Source: WJMT01 sp964599635 (GTDB lineage Bacteria; Acidobacteriota; Aminicenantia; Aminicenantales; Aminicenantaceae). Taken from it: 64,000 nt of DNA. Location: the NCBI GenBank assembly GCA_964599635.1, contig CAZRGM010000012.1:43972-107971 (forward strand), in the 5' to 3' direction. A program made the position numbers and the translations under genes. Every line of letters starts with the position of its first letter. Within the stretch, counting starts at the first letter, position 1. The notes beneath the pieces are model-generated. The model was not told where the DNA came from. It did no database searches and saw only the letters and a program-made list of their open reading frames with translations. Positions 42,817 through 51,511 of this stretch are shown piece by piece.

Positions 42817-43479
42817 CTAGAAAGTAAGTTTTAATCCGGCCTGGAAAACAATACTGTTGAGGTTGACCTCCCCTTTACGTTCGGTTGACCAAATCCAGTT
42901 CTCTCCGCTCTCGCTGATAAGGACTTCCGGGTATTCACCTCCCGATCTATGCCAGATTCCGTACCAGAGCAAAGCATCTTCCTCAGTTCCGGAAGTATTA
43001 ATAACAGATCCTCTGCTTTCATACTCAAGAGTACCGGAAAGATCTGTGAACTTAGCATACCTCCCTTTTGTTTCAATAACAAACGCGGAGTTCTGAGTAA
43101 ACCCGAATTCAAAATGAATTCCTTCTTGAAGGTCCATGGCATAGGGTGCGGCGTTCCATATTTCTTCATATTCTTGGTACTTTACTTTTTTTGAGTATTC
43201 GAGATAGCCATCAAGCTCTTTTTTCAATGTGGTATCTTCAAGATAAGTTTGGATAACAAATACAGCCATTATCAAGGCAGCCGGTACCAGAGCCAAGAGA
43301 GAACCTAAGAAGAGAGAAGCAAGAGGGTAGAATAATATATCACTGATATACAATGGGTGCCGGACAAAACAGTAGGGTCCGCTCTGGCTCACCTGATGAT
43401 CGCGGTCTTTCTGGATACGCACAAAGCTTGACAAGTATTTGTTAGCCATCCCATAAACATTGTGAATTAAAAAAATCAA
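42817..43479 (-). pseudogene. Truncated isoprenylcysteine methyltransferase-like gene fused to a barrel C-terminus
   Basis: The first half (about 1-95) is the C-terminal part of an ICMT/PEMT-type membrane methyltransferase: FVRIQKDRDHQVSQSGPYCFVRHPLYISD followed by two helices and LKKELDGYLEYSKKVKY. The helices that should precede it, about 90 residues, are absent. From about residue 100 the sequence switches to amphipathic strands (GIHFEFGFTQNSAFVIETKG, ending VFQAGLKLTF), like the end of an outer-membrane barrel. These two halves belong to different compartments, so the open frame most likely results from a deletion that joined two gene remnants. A true fusion is less likely. Confidence 0.65.
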
Positions 43480-43587
43480 AGAACCTAGAAAACAAACTGG
43501 TCTTTATTGGGGATTTCCTGACAGACCCGAAAAACAACCCTGACTCTTTATTTAAAGCATAAGAATGGAAATTAAAAGAAGTTTGTA

Positions 43588-44703
43588 TTATCGAAAGTGA
43601 AAACTCAGCCCTATCCTGAGTTGAAAACCGGACATGTCCAGGTGGAAATTATCCACGGAACCAACATATAAAAGTTTGGCTGAAAAGGCGGATCCTCTAT
43701 TATAATAATTTTCACCGTGTTCAATTGAATATAATCCCCAATAGTTTGACTGTTTTTTAGGAGTATCGCAGATTTCTGGGGCATTGATGGTTTCAATGCA
43801 GCGATCGGTGCTGGCTGGACCATGAATTTTCCCCGCCTTTTGAAAAGAATATCCACATTCTACAAAAAAACCGATATCTCGCACAGCCAGCCATTCAGCC
43901 CTGACTCCCGCTCCTAAAGAATACCCGATTCCTTTTCCTTTATAGTCATATCCATTCGTGTATTCCTCCCAGTAATCGTAATAATTATCCACTTCTGTTC
44001 GGGTTACTGTTTCAAGAAATTCGGATTGAACAAACAAAGGTCCTCCCGTTACAAAGGTTTCCAGAGACAGGGATTGGAACAAAGGAATCCTATAATGAAT
44101 CCCAAGGAGAGGGATGTATCCTTTCACAGATATTGATAAAGGTGATAGTTTTATGGTTTGAGTAAAATCCTCGGCAAAATGAAGCATATCAGGAATGGCT
44201 GAGTAGACATCATACCGTAAACTGATATCAGATGTTTTTTCTCTATTTATATATTGGAATCCTAGGGAAAAAGCCAGTCGCGGTGTCGCATGATATTTAA
44301 TTCTTAAGCCAAGAGGGAGACCGTTTTTTATCTTCTGAAATTTCCCCTCTTTTGATTCGGAAAAATGGAAATAATCACTGTAGATTGAGCTTAAATTCCG
44401 ATAATAATCTCCATAGTACCAGTAATAGTATTTTTCATAATATTGTGCTCCTGAATTGAGGTCAGATAGATTGAGAGTGGTGTATCCTCCATAAAATTCG
44501 AGTGTTATTGTTGTCCTCTTTTTTTTTTCGGATTTTATCTGGTGTTTAAGGTTATGCTGTTTATAAACATTATTTTCTTGGGAATATTCATTTGCAAAAA
44601 CAGAATTGACCCCGATCAAGAGGATCATAACAAGAATCGGAATCAATACCAAAGAATATTTTATTTTTAAAAAACCCTTACTATTTTTTATTAAAATGTT
44701 CAT
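43588..44703 (-). CDS. Outer-membrane beta-barrel protein
   Basis: Exported 371-residue protein (from ATG 44703, preceded by AAAGGTG). An N-terminal signal lies in YSLVLIPILVMILLIGVNSVFA. From about 70 it alternates amphipathic strands: TITLEFYGGYTTLNLSDL, LAFSLGFQYINR, GIHYRIPLFQSLSLETFVTGGPLF, IGYSLGAGVRAEWLA, and ends FQLRIGLSFHFR. This is the layout of an outer-membrane porin-like or OMP_b-brl protein. Function unknown. It starts 4 bp after the M1 peptidase stop and is very likely cotranscribed with it. The final residue is Arg rather than the usual Phe or Trp. Confidence 0.8.
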   Translation of the reverse strand: MNILIKNSKGFLKIKYSLVLIPILVMILLIGVNSVFANEYSQENNVYKQHNLKHQIKSEKKKRTTITLEFYGGYTTLNLSDLNSGAQYYEKYYYWYYGDYYRNLSSIYSDYFHFSESKEGKFQKIKNGLPLGLRIKYHATPRLAFSLGFQYINREKTSDISLRYDVYSAIPDMLHFAEDFTQTIKLSPLSISVKGYIPLLGIHYRIPLFQSLSLETFVTGGPLFVQSEFLETVTRTEVDNYYDYWEEYTNGYDYKGKGIGYSLGAGVRAEWLAVRDIGFFVECGYSFQKAGKIHGPASTDRCIETINAPEICDTPKKQSNYWGLYSIEHGENYYNRGSAFSAKLLYVGSVDNFHLDMSGFQLRIGLSFHFR

Positions 44704-44707
44704 TCTT

Positions 44708-46129
44708 TCACCTTTTCTCAAGACTTTCTTTCTTCATCCTGCTAAGGGTCTTTGTTTCCGACTTATTTAATAATTCTTGATAAGAGTAAATGTTTATTCC
44801 GTAGAGCCATTGTCTAAAACTAGGGGTCATATCTATGCCTGAATAGATTTTGAGATAGTCGAGGAAATCAAAGGTTGAAAAAGGAGCGAAAGAATAATTT
44901 AGGTGAAGATAGCTGAGAAAAGCGAGCATCTCCTCCCTGCCGCCGAGTTGTTGCGCAACGGCCTGCATGATGCGGCTCCCTTCATAATAAGCCCGGATAT
45001 CAAATCCTACGGATATGGGGGATCTTCCTCCCACCCAGTTTGATCTATAATAGTTACTAATGGGGTAGAAATTGGGTCCATTTGAATACTCATACCATTC
45101 ATTAATAGCTTCATCCATCCAGGTATCCCGGTAGGTTTTGGCCACAGTGCTGCAGCCGAAATACTGATGAAATACCTCATGTCTGAGGGCTTCCAGAGAA
45201 GCAATAACCGCACCATAATATTCCATTCCGCCATAAATTGAGGAGAGAAAAACATCCAGACTGGGCATAGGGAAAGGACCCAGATTCCTCTCCAATTCTG
45301 GAAGCCAGTCTCCCAGATCCAGAAAAGCATCGTCTATAGAAGCAGTGGAAGTTCCATCCTTATAGGCAGCGATGCGCACCGGTAATCCATTGATTTCCCG
45401 CTCTTCAAAATTAAAGTCTTCCTCCGGAACCAAAATAAACATGACTGTGTAGGATGATATTTCCCTTTTTGTATCCAGCCGCCAGTGTTGGGTGGAAGAA
45501 GAATCTATTTTCTCTATCATACTGGAACCCAGAAAAAGGTAGGGCTTCTGGCTGTGAACACGAAAATCCAGGACATGACGGCACAGCTCTTCAGGGCTGT
45601 TCAGGGTGGGAAATCGTTCCTCATTCCCTATTCCTTTTAAATCATGAACAACTGTGGAAAACCGGGGGTATTCTGGAGGAAGGAAAAGGCTATAGGTCAT
45701 TTCCAGCGTGTGTTCAATGCCTTCCGGAAGGCTTCTCTGGAATTCGATCGCTTTCTGGGTGGAGCCTTCAAACACGATTTCCTGAATATCCGCTGAGTTA
45801 TAGAAGTTCAGCATCTCTCCATTCAGTTTGATCTCGATAATAGAGTCGTAGCGGAGAGCCGGGTCAAAATGTATCAGGGGAACAGTCTGTCCCGGCCGCA
45901 TATAAAAGGTGAGATAGGCTTGTCCTTGAGCATAATAATCATCAGGATAATAATCAAAAGTCACAAATATTTCTTTAATATCGATCCGGAAAGTCTCAGC
46001 CAAGATTTGATCTAACTCAGAATAAACAGAGGCCTCTTCATCCCCATCGGATAATTCTGCCTGGATAGACGCAAATCCCAAAAAGGCCGGGATTAAAAAG
46101 GCTATAAGTAAATTTTTTTTTAGACTCAT
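44708..46129 (-). CDS. Secreted M1-family (gluzincin) aminopeptidase-like protein
   Basis: Exported metallopeptidase of the M1 clan, about 473 residues. A signal peptide covers about 1-24. Zinc site (numbered from GTG 46135): His319-Glu320-His323 in ALRHEVFHQYF and Glu342 in WMDEAINEW, the exact HExxH-x18-E spacing. The upstream YGGMEYYGAV corresponds to the GAMEN exopeptidase motif but is not identical, so substrate anchoring may differ. The N-terminal half is the beta-saddle domain. Shorter than typical M1 enzymes (600-900), it lacks the large C-terminal domain. ATG 46129 is preferred over GTG 46135. It heads a unit with a barrel protein. Confidence 0.88.
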   Translation of the reverse strand: MSLKKNLLIAFLIPAFLGFASIQAELSDGDEEASVYSELDQILAETFRIDIKEIFVTFDYYPDDYYAQGQAYLTFYMRPGQTVPLIHFDPALRYDSIIEIKLNGEMLNFYNSADIQEIVFEGSTQKAIEFQRSLPEGIEHTLEMTYSLFLPPEYPRFSTVVHDLKGIGNEERFPTLNSPEELCRHVLDFRVHSQKPYLFLGSSMIEKIDSSSTQHWRLDTKREISSYTVMFILVPEEDFNFEEREINGLPVRIAAYKDGTSTASIDDAFLDLGDWLPELERNLGPFPMPSLDVFLSSIYGGMEYYGAVIASLEALRHEVFHQYFGCSTVAKTYRDTWMDEAINEWYEYSNGPNFYPISNYYRSNWVGGRSPISVGFDIRAYYEGSRIMQAVAQQLGGREEMLAFLSYLHLNYSFAPFSTFDFLDYLKIYSGIDMTPSFRQWLYGINIYSYQELLNKSETKTLSRMKKESLEKR

Positions 46130-46148
46130 ATCCACCGTCTTTTATGAA

Positions 46149-46176
46149 TTTTTAGACTTATCTTTTTGTTTTTCAA
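46149..46176 (-). promoter_or_regulatory. Possible promoter for the M1 peptidase unit
   Basis: On the minus strand there is TTGAAA (46171-46176), a 16-bp spacer and TAAAAA (46149-46154). The -10 match is moderate. Confidence 0.35.
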
Positions 46177-46418
46177 GCAGCAGTAAATATGCCATTTTTA
46201 TTTCTCTTGTGGATTGAGTTATGACTGGTTTTTTTGTAGCCTGATACAGACATCTGTCCTATCAATATAACATTTTTTATAAAAATTAATGAACCTATTT
46301 GGGTTTTTCCCCGTGAATTAGTGTGAATGAATTCATTTGCAGACATTGAAAGCCTAAAGCCTGAGGATCAAAAAGGCACAGAGGAAAAATTCGACCCAAA
46401 TTATTGACTCTGGCGAAC

Positions 46419-47909
46419 TTAACGCACCACTTTGATCAGGCGTCCTTTTTCAGGTGTCTGTCCCGCTTGCATGCCGTTTAGAATAGCAAACATTGGCCAA
46501 ATTCCTTGATCCATGCCAGCCCGATTAAAGATGTTTTCCAGAGTTTCTCGGCCCGAAGCCCTCACTAATCTGATTTGTCGTGGAGAACGATTTATATATT
46601 GAGGATCCCTCAGGTTCGAAAACGATTGAGCAATGGACTGAAATCGGGACGAATAGGAGTTAAAATTTTCCGCGGTGCTGAAAGATGTAAAGGAGTAAAT
46701 GTAAGGATCCTTGCGAATAAAGGTTATTTGGGCTTTAAGGTCCTGCTCTTTCTCCTGTTCGACATGATAAATGCGCTGCAGTGAAGAAAGTCCGTTAATG
46801 GTCAAGGCGGATTGATTCAAAAGCTGGCGTCCTGACAGGTTTGAAGTCTTTTTGTCCGCATATTCTTTAAGTCCGGATGAGCTTTTCTCAGCCTGCAGAA
46901 TCACAACGGCGTTTTTATCCTGGGAGACCAAAGTCACCTGAGTGGGTGTGTTTTGAACAGCCCATTCTTTGGGAAAATTGAATGAAAAGCGCATTTTCGG
47001 ATGATAAAAGGCCCCTTTCTCTACATATCCTTGTCTTGGGTCAGTCCCAAAAACAAGGCCTTCGACTTTTCTAAGGTAAGGAACCTCTTTGACCACCAGG
47101 CTAGAATCTGTGTTTAATAATAGATCCTGTGTGTTTTTAATTCGTTCTCTGTACAAAGGATGAGTGGAGAGAAAACCAGGCAGGCTTTGTCCATCAGATA
47201 GGTCTCCCACTCCTTTTAGGGTTTGGAAAAAATCGATCATTTTAGCCGGATTGTAGTTTCCAGCCCGTGAATATTCCACTCCCAGCTGATCTGCCTGTTG
47301 TTCATCATTTCTGCTGAACTTTAAAAAAAGTAGTTGAATTCCTACGGATGCCAGTCCTGAAAGATCTGCCATTGTTTCGCTGAGCGCACTTCCTACAGCC
47401 AAACTGCCTTGAACCAACATCAGCTGACTCATCTTCCGCATGCTGTGCCTGGCATTGACATGCCCGAGTTCATGACCCAATACAACGGCGAGTTCAGCTT
47501 CTGAATTCATCATAGCCAATAAGCCCCGAGTTACATAAATATAGCCTCCGGGAACAGCAAAAGCATTGGCTACCGGTGTATCCAGAATGGAAAAGTGATA
47601 CTCAAGCTGGAGTCTGTGGGTGTGTGGGACCATGGTCATCCCTACTGTTCGGACATAGTCAGTTAATCTGGCATCAGGATATAAACCATACTGCTTGCGT
47701 ATCTGCTGATCGGTTTCCTTCCCTATGGCAATTTCTTTTTCTTCTGAAAAAAGCATCAGCTCTTTTTTGCCTGTGACCGGATTGGCCACACAACTCATTG
47801 ACCAATAGAGAACACACATCAATAAAAAGATCTTCAAGATGATTTTTATGGGAAGAAGAATATTCAGAGTGGATGTTTTTATGGGCTGATGATTTTTCTT
47901 TGATTTCAT
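46419..47909 (-). CDS. M48 family metallopeptidase lipoprotein
   Basis: Zinc metalloprotease of family M48 (HtpX/BepA-like), about 496 residues. A lipobox ends at Cys in WSMSC (residue 41), so it is lipid-anchored in the periplasm. Zinc site: HELGH (147-151) in VVLGHELGHVNARHS, with the third ligand likely in NSEAELAV or NDEQQADQLGVEY. The latter is the usual ExxxD site. After the catalytic domain (to about 270), a long C-terminal region ends in a LysM/SH3-like RLVRASGRETLENIFNRAG...GRLIKVV. BepA-like enzymes survey outer-membrane proteins, which fits the many barrels here. ATG 47909 has AGGAGGGAG upstream. The TTG at 47912 is less likely. Confidence 0.9.
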   Translation of the reverse strand: MKSKKNHQPIKTSTLNILLPIKIILKIFLLMCVLYWSMSCVANPVTGKKELMLFSEEKEIAIGKETDQQIRKQYGLYPDARLTDYVRTVGMTMVPHTHRLQLEYHFSILDTPVANAFAVPGGYIYVTRGLLAMMNSEAELAVVLGHELGHVNARHSMRKMSQLMLVQGSLAVGSALSETMADLSGLASVGIQLLFLKFSRNDEQQADQLGVEYSRAGNYNPAKMIDFFQTLKGVGDLSDGQSLPGFLSTHPLYRERIKNTQDLLLNTDSSLVVKEVPYLRKVEGLVFGTDPRQGYVEKGAFYHPKMRFSFNFPKEWAVQNTPTQVTLVSQDKNAVVILQAEKSSSGLKEYADKKTSNLSGRQLLNQSALTINGLSSLQRIYHVEQEKEQDLKAQITFIRKDPYIYSFTSFSTAENFNSYSSRFQSIAQSFSNLRDPQYINRSPRQIRLVRASGRETLENIFNRAGMDQGIWPMFAILNGMQAGQTPEKGRLIKVVR

Positions 47910-47917
47910 CAAATCTC

Positions 47918-47976
47918 CCTCCTATAAGTGACTCTATCAACCTTAATATACACAAAAAACACGTCCGGTCAATAAG
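47918..47976 (-). promoter_or_regulatory. Promoter/leader repeat R2, copy b
   Basis: On the minus strand there is TTGACC (47967-47972), a 16-bp spacer and TATATT (47945-47950), then a leader TTGATAGAGTCACTTATAGG that runs into the AGGAGGGAG site of the M48 gene. It matches copy a upstream of the lipoprotein gene at 4442-4500 along its whole length. Confidence 0.6.
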
Positions 47977-48099
47977 TAACCCATAAAAAAGAAAGAATAT
48001 CTTTCCCCTGTCTATGAAGGGGCAGGCCTCTGTGGGTATTGGCAGAGAGGAACGAATCACTCATACCGCAGTAGCCTTATTTTTTATAAAAATTTTAAT

Positions 48100-48128
48100 T
48101 TGAATACAGAGATTCATTAAAATATAAT
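48100..48128 (+). promoter_or_regulatory. Promoter for the cyanophycinase-like gene
   Basis: TTGAAT (48100-48105), a 17-bp spacer and TATAAT (48123-48128). GAGAGAGG precedes ATG 48157. Confidence 0.58.
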
Positions 48129-48156
48129 CTTTTATCATGAGCCGAGAGAGAGGAAA

Positions 48157-49020
48157 ATGAAGAAAATATTAAAAAATTCATTGATCTTTGTTTTACTTCT
48201 TTGGATCCCTTTGCTTTGCTATTCCCAGGGACATTTATTCATTATCGGAGATGGGAAGCGCCCTCCAGAGATGATGAAAAAATTTATCCAGATCGCAGAG
48301 AAAGTCAAGAGCGGAAAGATTGTTGTTTTTCCTATGGCCAGCAGTGTTCCAGAGGAGGTAGGGCCTGAACAAGCTCAGGAACTGAAAAATTTAGGGGCTC
48401 ATACAGTAGAATATCATATTTTGACCCGAGAACAGGCTCTAAATGAAGAATCAACATCTATTTTAGATGATGTGGGTGGTGTGTTCTTTTCAGGAGGAGT
48501 TCAAAGTCGCCTAACAGATGTTCTTCGGGACACTCCTGTGCATAAAAAGCTTATTCAGGCTTACAGAAACGGGGCTGTGATCGGAGGGACCAGTGCCGGA
48601 GCCGCGGTGATGAGCGAGATGATGATCACAGGGGATGAAAAAAGAAAAAAAGAGGATGCTCCTTCATTCTCTTCCATAGAAGAGGATAATATTGTTACCA
48701 TCCAAGGATTTGGCTTCATAAAGTCAGCAATCATCGACCAGCATTTTATCTCCCGCAATAGGCACAACCGTCTGCTCAGTTTAGTGGCTGAACATCCTCA
48801 TTTATTAGGGATTGGAATTGATGAATCAACAGCTGTTGCTGTCAAGCCAGACAATACTTTTGAAGTCATAGGGGAAAGCAATGTCATTGTCTACGATGCT
48901 TCTAAAGCAAAAAGAGAAATTTTATCCTCAGGTCATTTGAGCGTTCATGGGATGAGCATGCATATCCTAAAACCGGGAGACCGATTCAACTTAAACACCA
49001 AAAAAGTGATGGGAGGATAG
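48157..49020 (+). CDS. Cyanophycinase-like S51 family peptidase, secreted
   Basis: Exported serine exopeptidase of the S51 (cyanophycinase / peptidase E) family, 287 residues. A signal peptide covers about 1-23. The nucleophile Ser146 lies in VIGGTSAGAAVMS, the family signature. GGVFFSGGVQSRLTDVLRDT and QGFGFIKSAIIDQHFISRNRHNRLLSLV, with the likely catalytic His, complete it. True cyanophycinases hydrolyse the Asp-Arg polymer. Secreted relatives (CphE type) use extracellular cyanophycin. The substrate here could also be isoaspartyl dipeptides. No cyanophycin synthetase is in the window. Confidence 0.9.
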   Translation: MKKILKNSLIFVLLLWIPLLCYSQGHLFIIGDGKRPPEMMKKFIQIAEKVKSGKIVVFPMASSVPEEVGPEQAQELKNLGAHTVEYHILTREQALNEESTSILDDVGGVFFSGGVQSRLTDVLRDTPVHKKLIQAYRNGAVIGGTSAGAAVMSEMMITGDEKRKKEDAPSFSSIEEDNIVTIQGFGFIKSAIIDQHFISRNRHNRLLSLVAEHPHLLGIGIDESTAVAVKPDNTFEVIGESNVIVYDASKAKREILSSGHLSVHGMSMHILKPGDRFNLNTKKVMGG

Positions 49021-49483
49021 GTTTATACAAGCATCAGCTCCAGTATAAACAGTACCGTTATACCCATTAACCTATTTTTCGCCTCGATCCTCCAGGAATA
49101 CATGAATGCTGATCAGCTTCCAGGGTCAGGCAGTCAAAGTTAACTGGAAGGCCTTCAAAGTCTTCTTTTAAATGATCCAGATATTAAGAAAATCCTGTCT
49201 CCGTGCCGTGAAAACGTCATCAAGACAATATAAGATTTTGGATTTTCTCTTGAATAGACCAAAGCCTCATCCACTTTTCCTGAATTTCATCTTTTTTCCC
49301 CCAGATTTAATTTTTACACTGAAATAATATATATGACCCTGTATACAAGTCAATGAAAAATAAGCCGACTTTAGATAACTCGCAACTAAATTTGGATTCA
49401 AAGGTTTTAGAAAATGAACAAATGGATTACACTATCTATAAAAAAAGCATAAACGCAAATCCGAAACGAAAAGGAGATGTCCT
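49021..49483. other. 463-bp non-coding gap
   Basis: No gene with a recognisable protein signature, tRNA or strong repeat is seen. The segment has scattered short open frames on both strands without a family motif. It may hold decayed coding sequence, but I could not identify its source. Confidence 0.4.
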
Positions 49484-50947
49484 ATGAAGTTAAAAATAAT
49501 TCTTTTGATCATCCTAGTTCTGTCTCTTGCCGCTCTTAGCTGCACTCAAAAAAATAACCTCACATCCAAACTTGAAGAATACATGATCCATGCGGAAAAG
49601 GCTGGATTTTCAGGCTCTGTTCTTGTGGCCAAAGATAATCAAATCCTTCTTGCCAAAGGATATGGAATGGCTGATAAAAACAAAGGGATTCCCTTTACTG
49701 CTGAAACAGTCTCCACCATAGGTTCTATCACCAAACAGTTCACCGGGGCCGGGATCTTAAAGCTCCGGATGATGGGAAAACTCAGCGTCAAAGATCCCAT
49801 CACCAAATATTTTCCAAATGTCCCTGACGATAAAAAGGAGATCACCCTTCATCATCTTCTCACCCACACCGCAGGATTCCCTGGCGCACTAGGCCCTGAT
49901 TTTGATCCCATCACAAGGGAAGAATTCATCAAACTGGCCATGGGAACCCCTCTTAAACGAAAACCCGGCACTCTGTATGAATACTCCAACGTGGGATACA
50001 GTCTATTGGGGATTATTATTGAGCTGGTGTCCGGAAAATCCTATGAGCAATTTCTTCACCAAAATTTTTTCAAGCCTGCGGGTCTGACCCATACAGGCTA
50101 TTTGATTCCTGACTGGGATAAAGATAATCTCGCTCACGGCACCAGAGGAGATAATGACTGGGGAACTCTTCTGGACCATCCCTGGCTTGAAGACGGGCCC
50201 GGATGGCATCTCAGAGGGAACGGAGGGATTCTCTCCACAGTCAAGGATCTGTACAAATGGCACAAAGCTTTGGAAGGAGACCTAGTTCTTGGGGAAGAGG
50301 AAAAGGAACTCTATTATCATCCCCATGTCCGGGAAGGGGAAGGAGCAGATTCTTTTTACGGGTATGGATGGGCTCTGTTCACCACTCCAAGGAACACCCA
50401 ACTCATCGCTCATAACGGCGGGAATCCTTATTTTTCTGCTGATTTTCTCCGGTATATCGACGAAGATGTGGTGATCATAGCCCTGGCTAACACCAACTCC
50501 TATCGGGCCTGGAAAATAAGCGAAGCCCTGGCTCAGGTCGTCTTCGGTTATGATTACACTCTCCCGAAAAAACCAGAGCCCATGGAACTGAAACCGAAAA
50601 CAACTGAACCCTGGGGTCTCCCTGACTCCATCACCGGAAACCGCTCTGCCGCCTTATTGAGTGCTTTAGACAGTCAAGATTTGGAAATATCCCGAGAATT
50701 TATCAAGAATAACCTGGCTCCTGATTTTCTGGAAGAATTTTCCCTGGAAGGGCATCTGCGTCAATTTCAAAAAATTCAGGAAGAAATAGGAAAATTCGAA
50801 CTTGTCGATGCCATGAAAACCGGAGACTATTCTGTGAGACTTAAAGTGAAATCCGAACAAAACGGCAAGATTTTTCAGATCTCCTTAGACCTTCAATCCG
50901 ATCCCCCTCATAAAATCATAGGTATAGGAATTAATGTTCTAGATTAG
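49484..50947 (+). CDS. Beta-lactamase-family serine hydrolase (S12), lipoprotein
   Basis: Serine hydrolase of the beta-lactamase/penicillin-binding class C fold (S12), 487 residues. The lipobox ends at Cys20 in ALSC, so it is lipid-anchored. Active-site motifs: Ser81-x-x-Lys84 in GSITKQFT, Tyr167-Ser-Asn169 in YEYSNVGYS, and HNGG in place of KTG. These occur in esterases, D-aminopeptidases and PBP4*-like proteins as well as in true lactamases. The last 100 residues form an extra domain (DUF3471-like) seen in related hydrolases. AAGGAGATG precedes the ATG. The role in peptide or ester turnover is an inference. Confidence 0.9.
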   Translation: MKLKIILLIILVLSLAALSCTQKNNLTSKLEEYMIHAEKAGFSGSVLVAKDNQILLAKGYGMADKNKGIPFTAETVSTIGSITKQFTGAGILKLRMMGKLSVKDPITKYFPNVPDDKKEITLHHLLTHTAGFPGALGPDFDPITREEFIKLAMGTPLKRKPGTLYEYSNVGYSLLGIIIELVSGKSYEQFLHQNFFKPAGLTHTGYLIPDWDKDNLAHGTRGDNDWGTLLDHPWLEDGPGWHLRGNGGILSTVKDLYKWHKALEGDLVLGEEEKELYYHPHVREGEGADSFYGYGWALFTTPRNTQLIAHNGGNPYFSADFLRYIDEDVVIIALANTNSYRAWKISEALAQVVFGYDYTLPKKPEPMELKPKTTEPWGLPDSITGNRSAALLSALDSQDLEISREFIKNNLAPDFLEEFSLEGHLRQFQKIQEEIGKFELVDAMKTGDYSVRLKVKSEQNGKIFQISLDLQSDPPHKIIGIGINVLD

Positions 50948-51073
50948 CCATACTTCACAAAAATATTTTGGGAAGTTCAAGATGAAAGCGGCATGATAAT
51001 AGCACCGGTTTTAAATATAGAAATTTGGTTTTTCTGTTGTTGTTGATTTTCCCTCCATTTCATTAAATTTCCG

Positions 51074-51126
51074 ACCTCTAAGCAGCTTTATCGCCCTCAT
51101 GCATAGAAAAAATATGTCAGGTCAAC
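51074..51126 (-). repeat. Promoter/leader repeat R2, diverged copy c
   Basis: On the minus strand, TTGACCTGACATATTTTTTC then GATAAAGC and CTTAGAGG align with copies a and b. No gene follows on that strand. It lies next to a decayed permease gene, so it may be an orphan promoter or a repeat in its own right. Confidence 0.4.
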
Positions 51127-51156
51127 AAAAAATCTACAGAAAGGGGGGAACATCAG

Positions 51157-51400
51157 AAAATCAGCGTCCAGCATCCGTCCAGCCACCAGTTCAATTTGAT
51201 ACTGGGAAAGAAAGTTGGAATCGATCCCCAAAAAGTTGAGCTTCCGTTTATGGTCCCAATTTTCATTTTGTTTCCGCAGGGACTCTTGATACACGCTGGG
51301 TCCGGGTGGCACCCACTACCTTGCGGATCCCCACCTCTGGTGCCCGTTTGATGGACCGGGCTGTTGACAGGTTGATGAAATTGAAGCAGGCAATAAAAAG
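51157..51400 (-). pseudogene. Decayed MacB/FtsX-type ABC permease fragment
   Basis: Two pieces of one permease in two frames. Reading from 51400, the strand gives CFNFINLSTARSIKRAPEVG followed by IRKVVGATRT, the unmistakable cytoplasmic loop of FtsX/MacB-like export permeases, and then a stop. A second frame gives LNFLGIDSNFLSQYQIELVAGR, the start of the periplasmic core domain found further on in such proteins. The parts between are missing, a stop precedes the first piece, and nothing follows. It is a deletion-scarred remnant in the 564-bp gap 50948-51511. Confidence 0.8.
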
Positions 51401-51435
51401 TTAGAAATAGTTCTTTTTATCTTGTATAAAAAAGA

Positions 51436-51464
51436 TTGGATTCTCTATATTTTTGTACTATGAT
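51436..51464 (+). promoter_or_regulatory. Promoter for the S9 peptidase gene
   Basis: TTGGAT (51436-51441), a 17-bp spacer and TATGAT (51459-51464), with GGAAGGG before ATG 51512. Confidence 0.5.
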
Positions 51465-51511
51465 GGGTTATATTTAGAGTTTAAAATGATATCAATTTGG
51501 AAGGGAATATC

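Noticed and set aside
47600..48060. CRISPR-like or other regular array anywhere in the window
   Set aside because: No set of short direct repeats with regular spacing was found. The only exact long repeat is the 89-bp duplication at 21 kb.
49021..49483. Possible decayed toxin or transposase in the gap
   Set aside because: Short translated stretches were read on both strands, but none showed a motif I could assign, so no gene is claimed.
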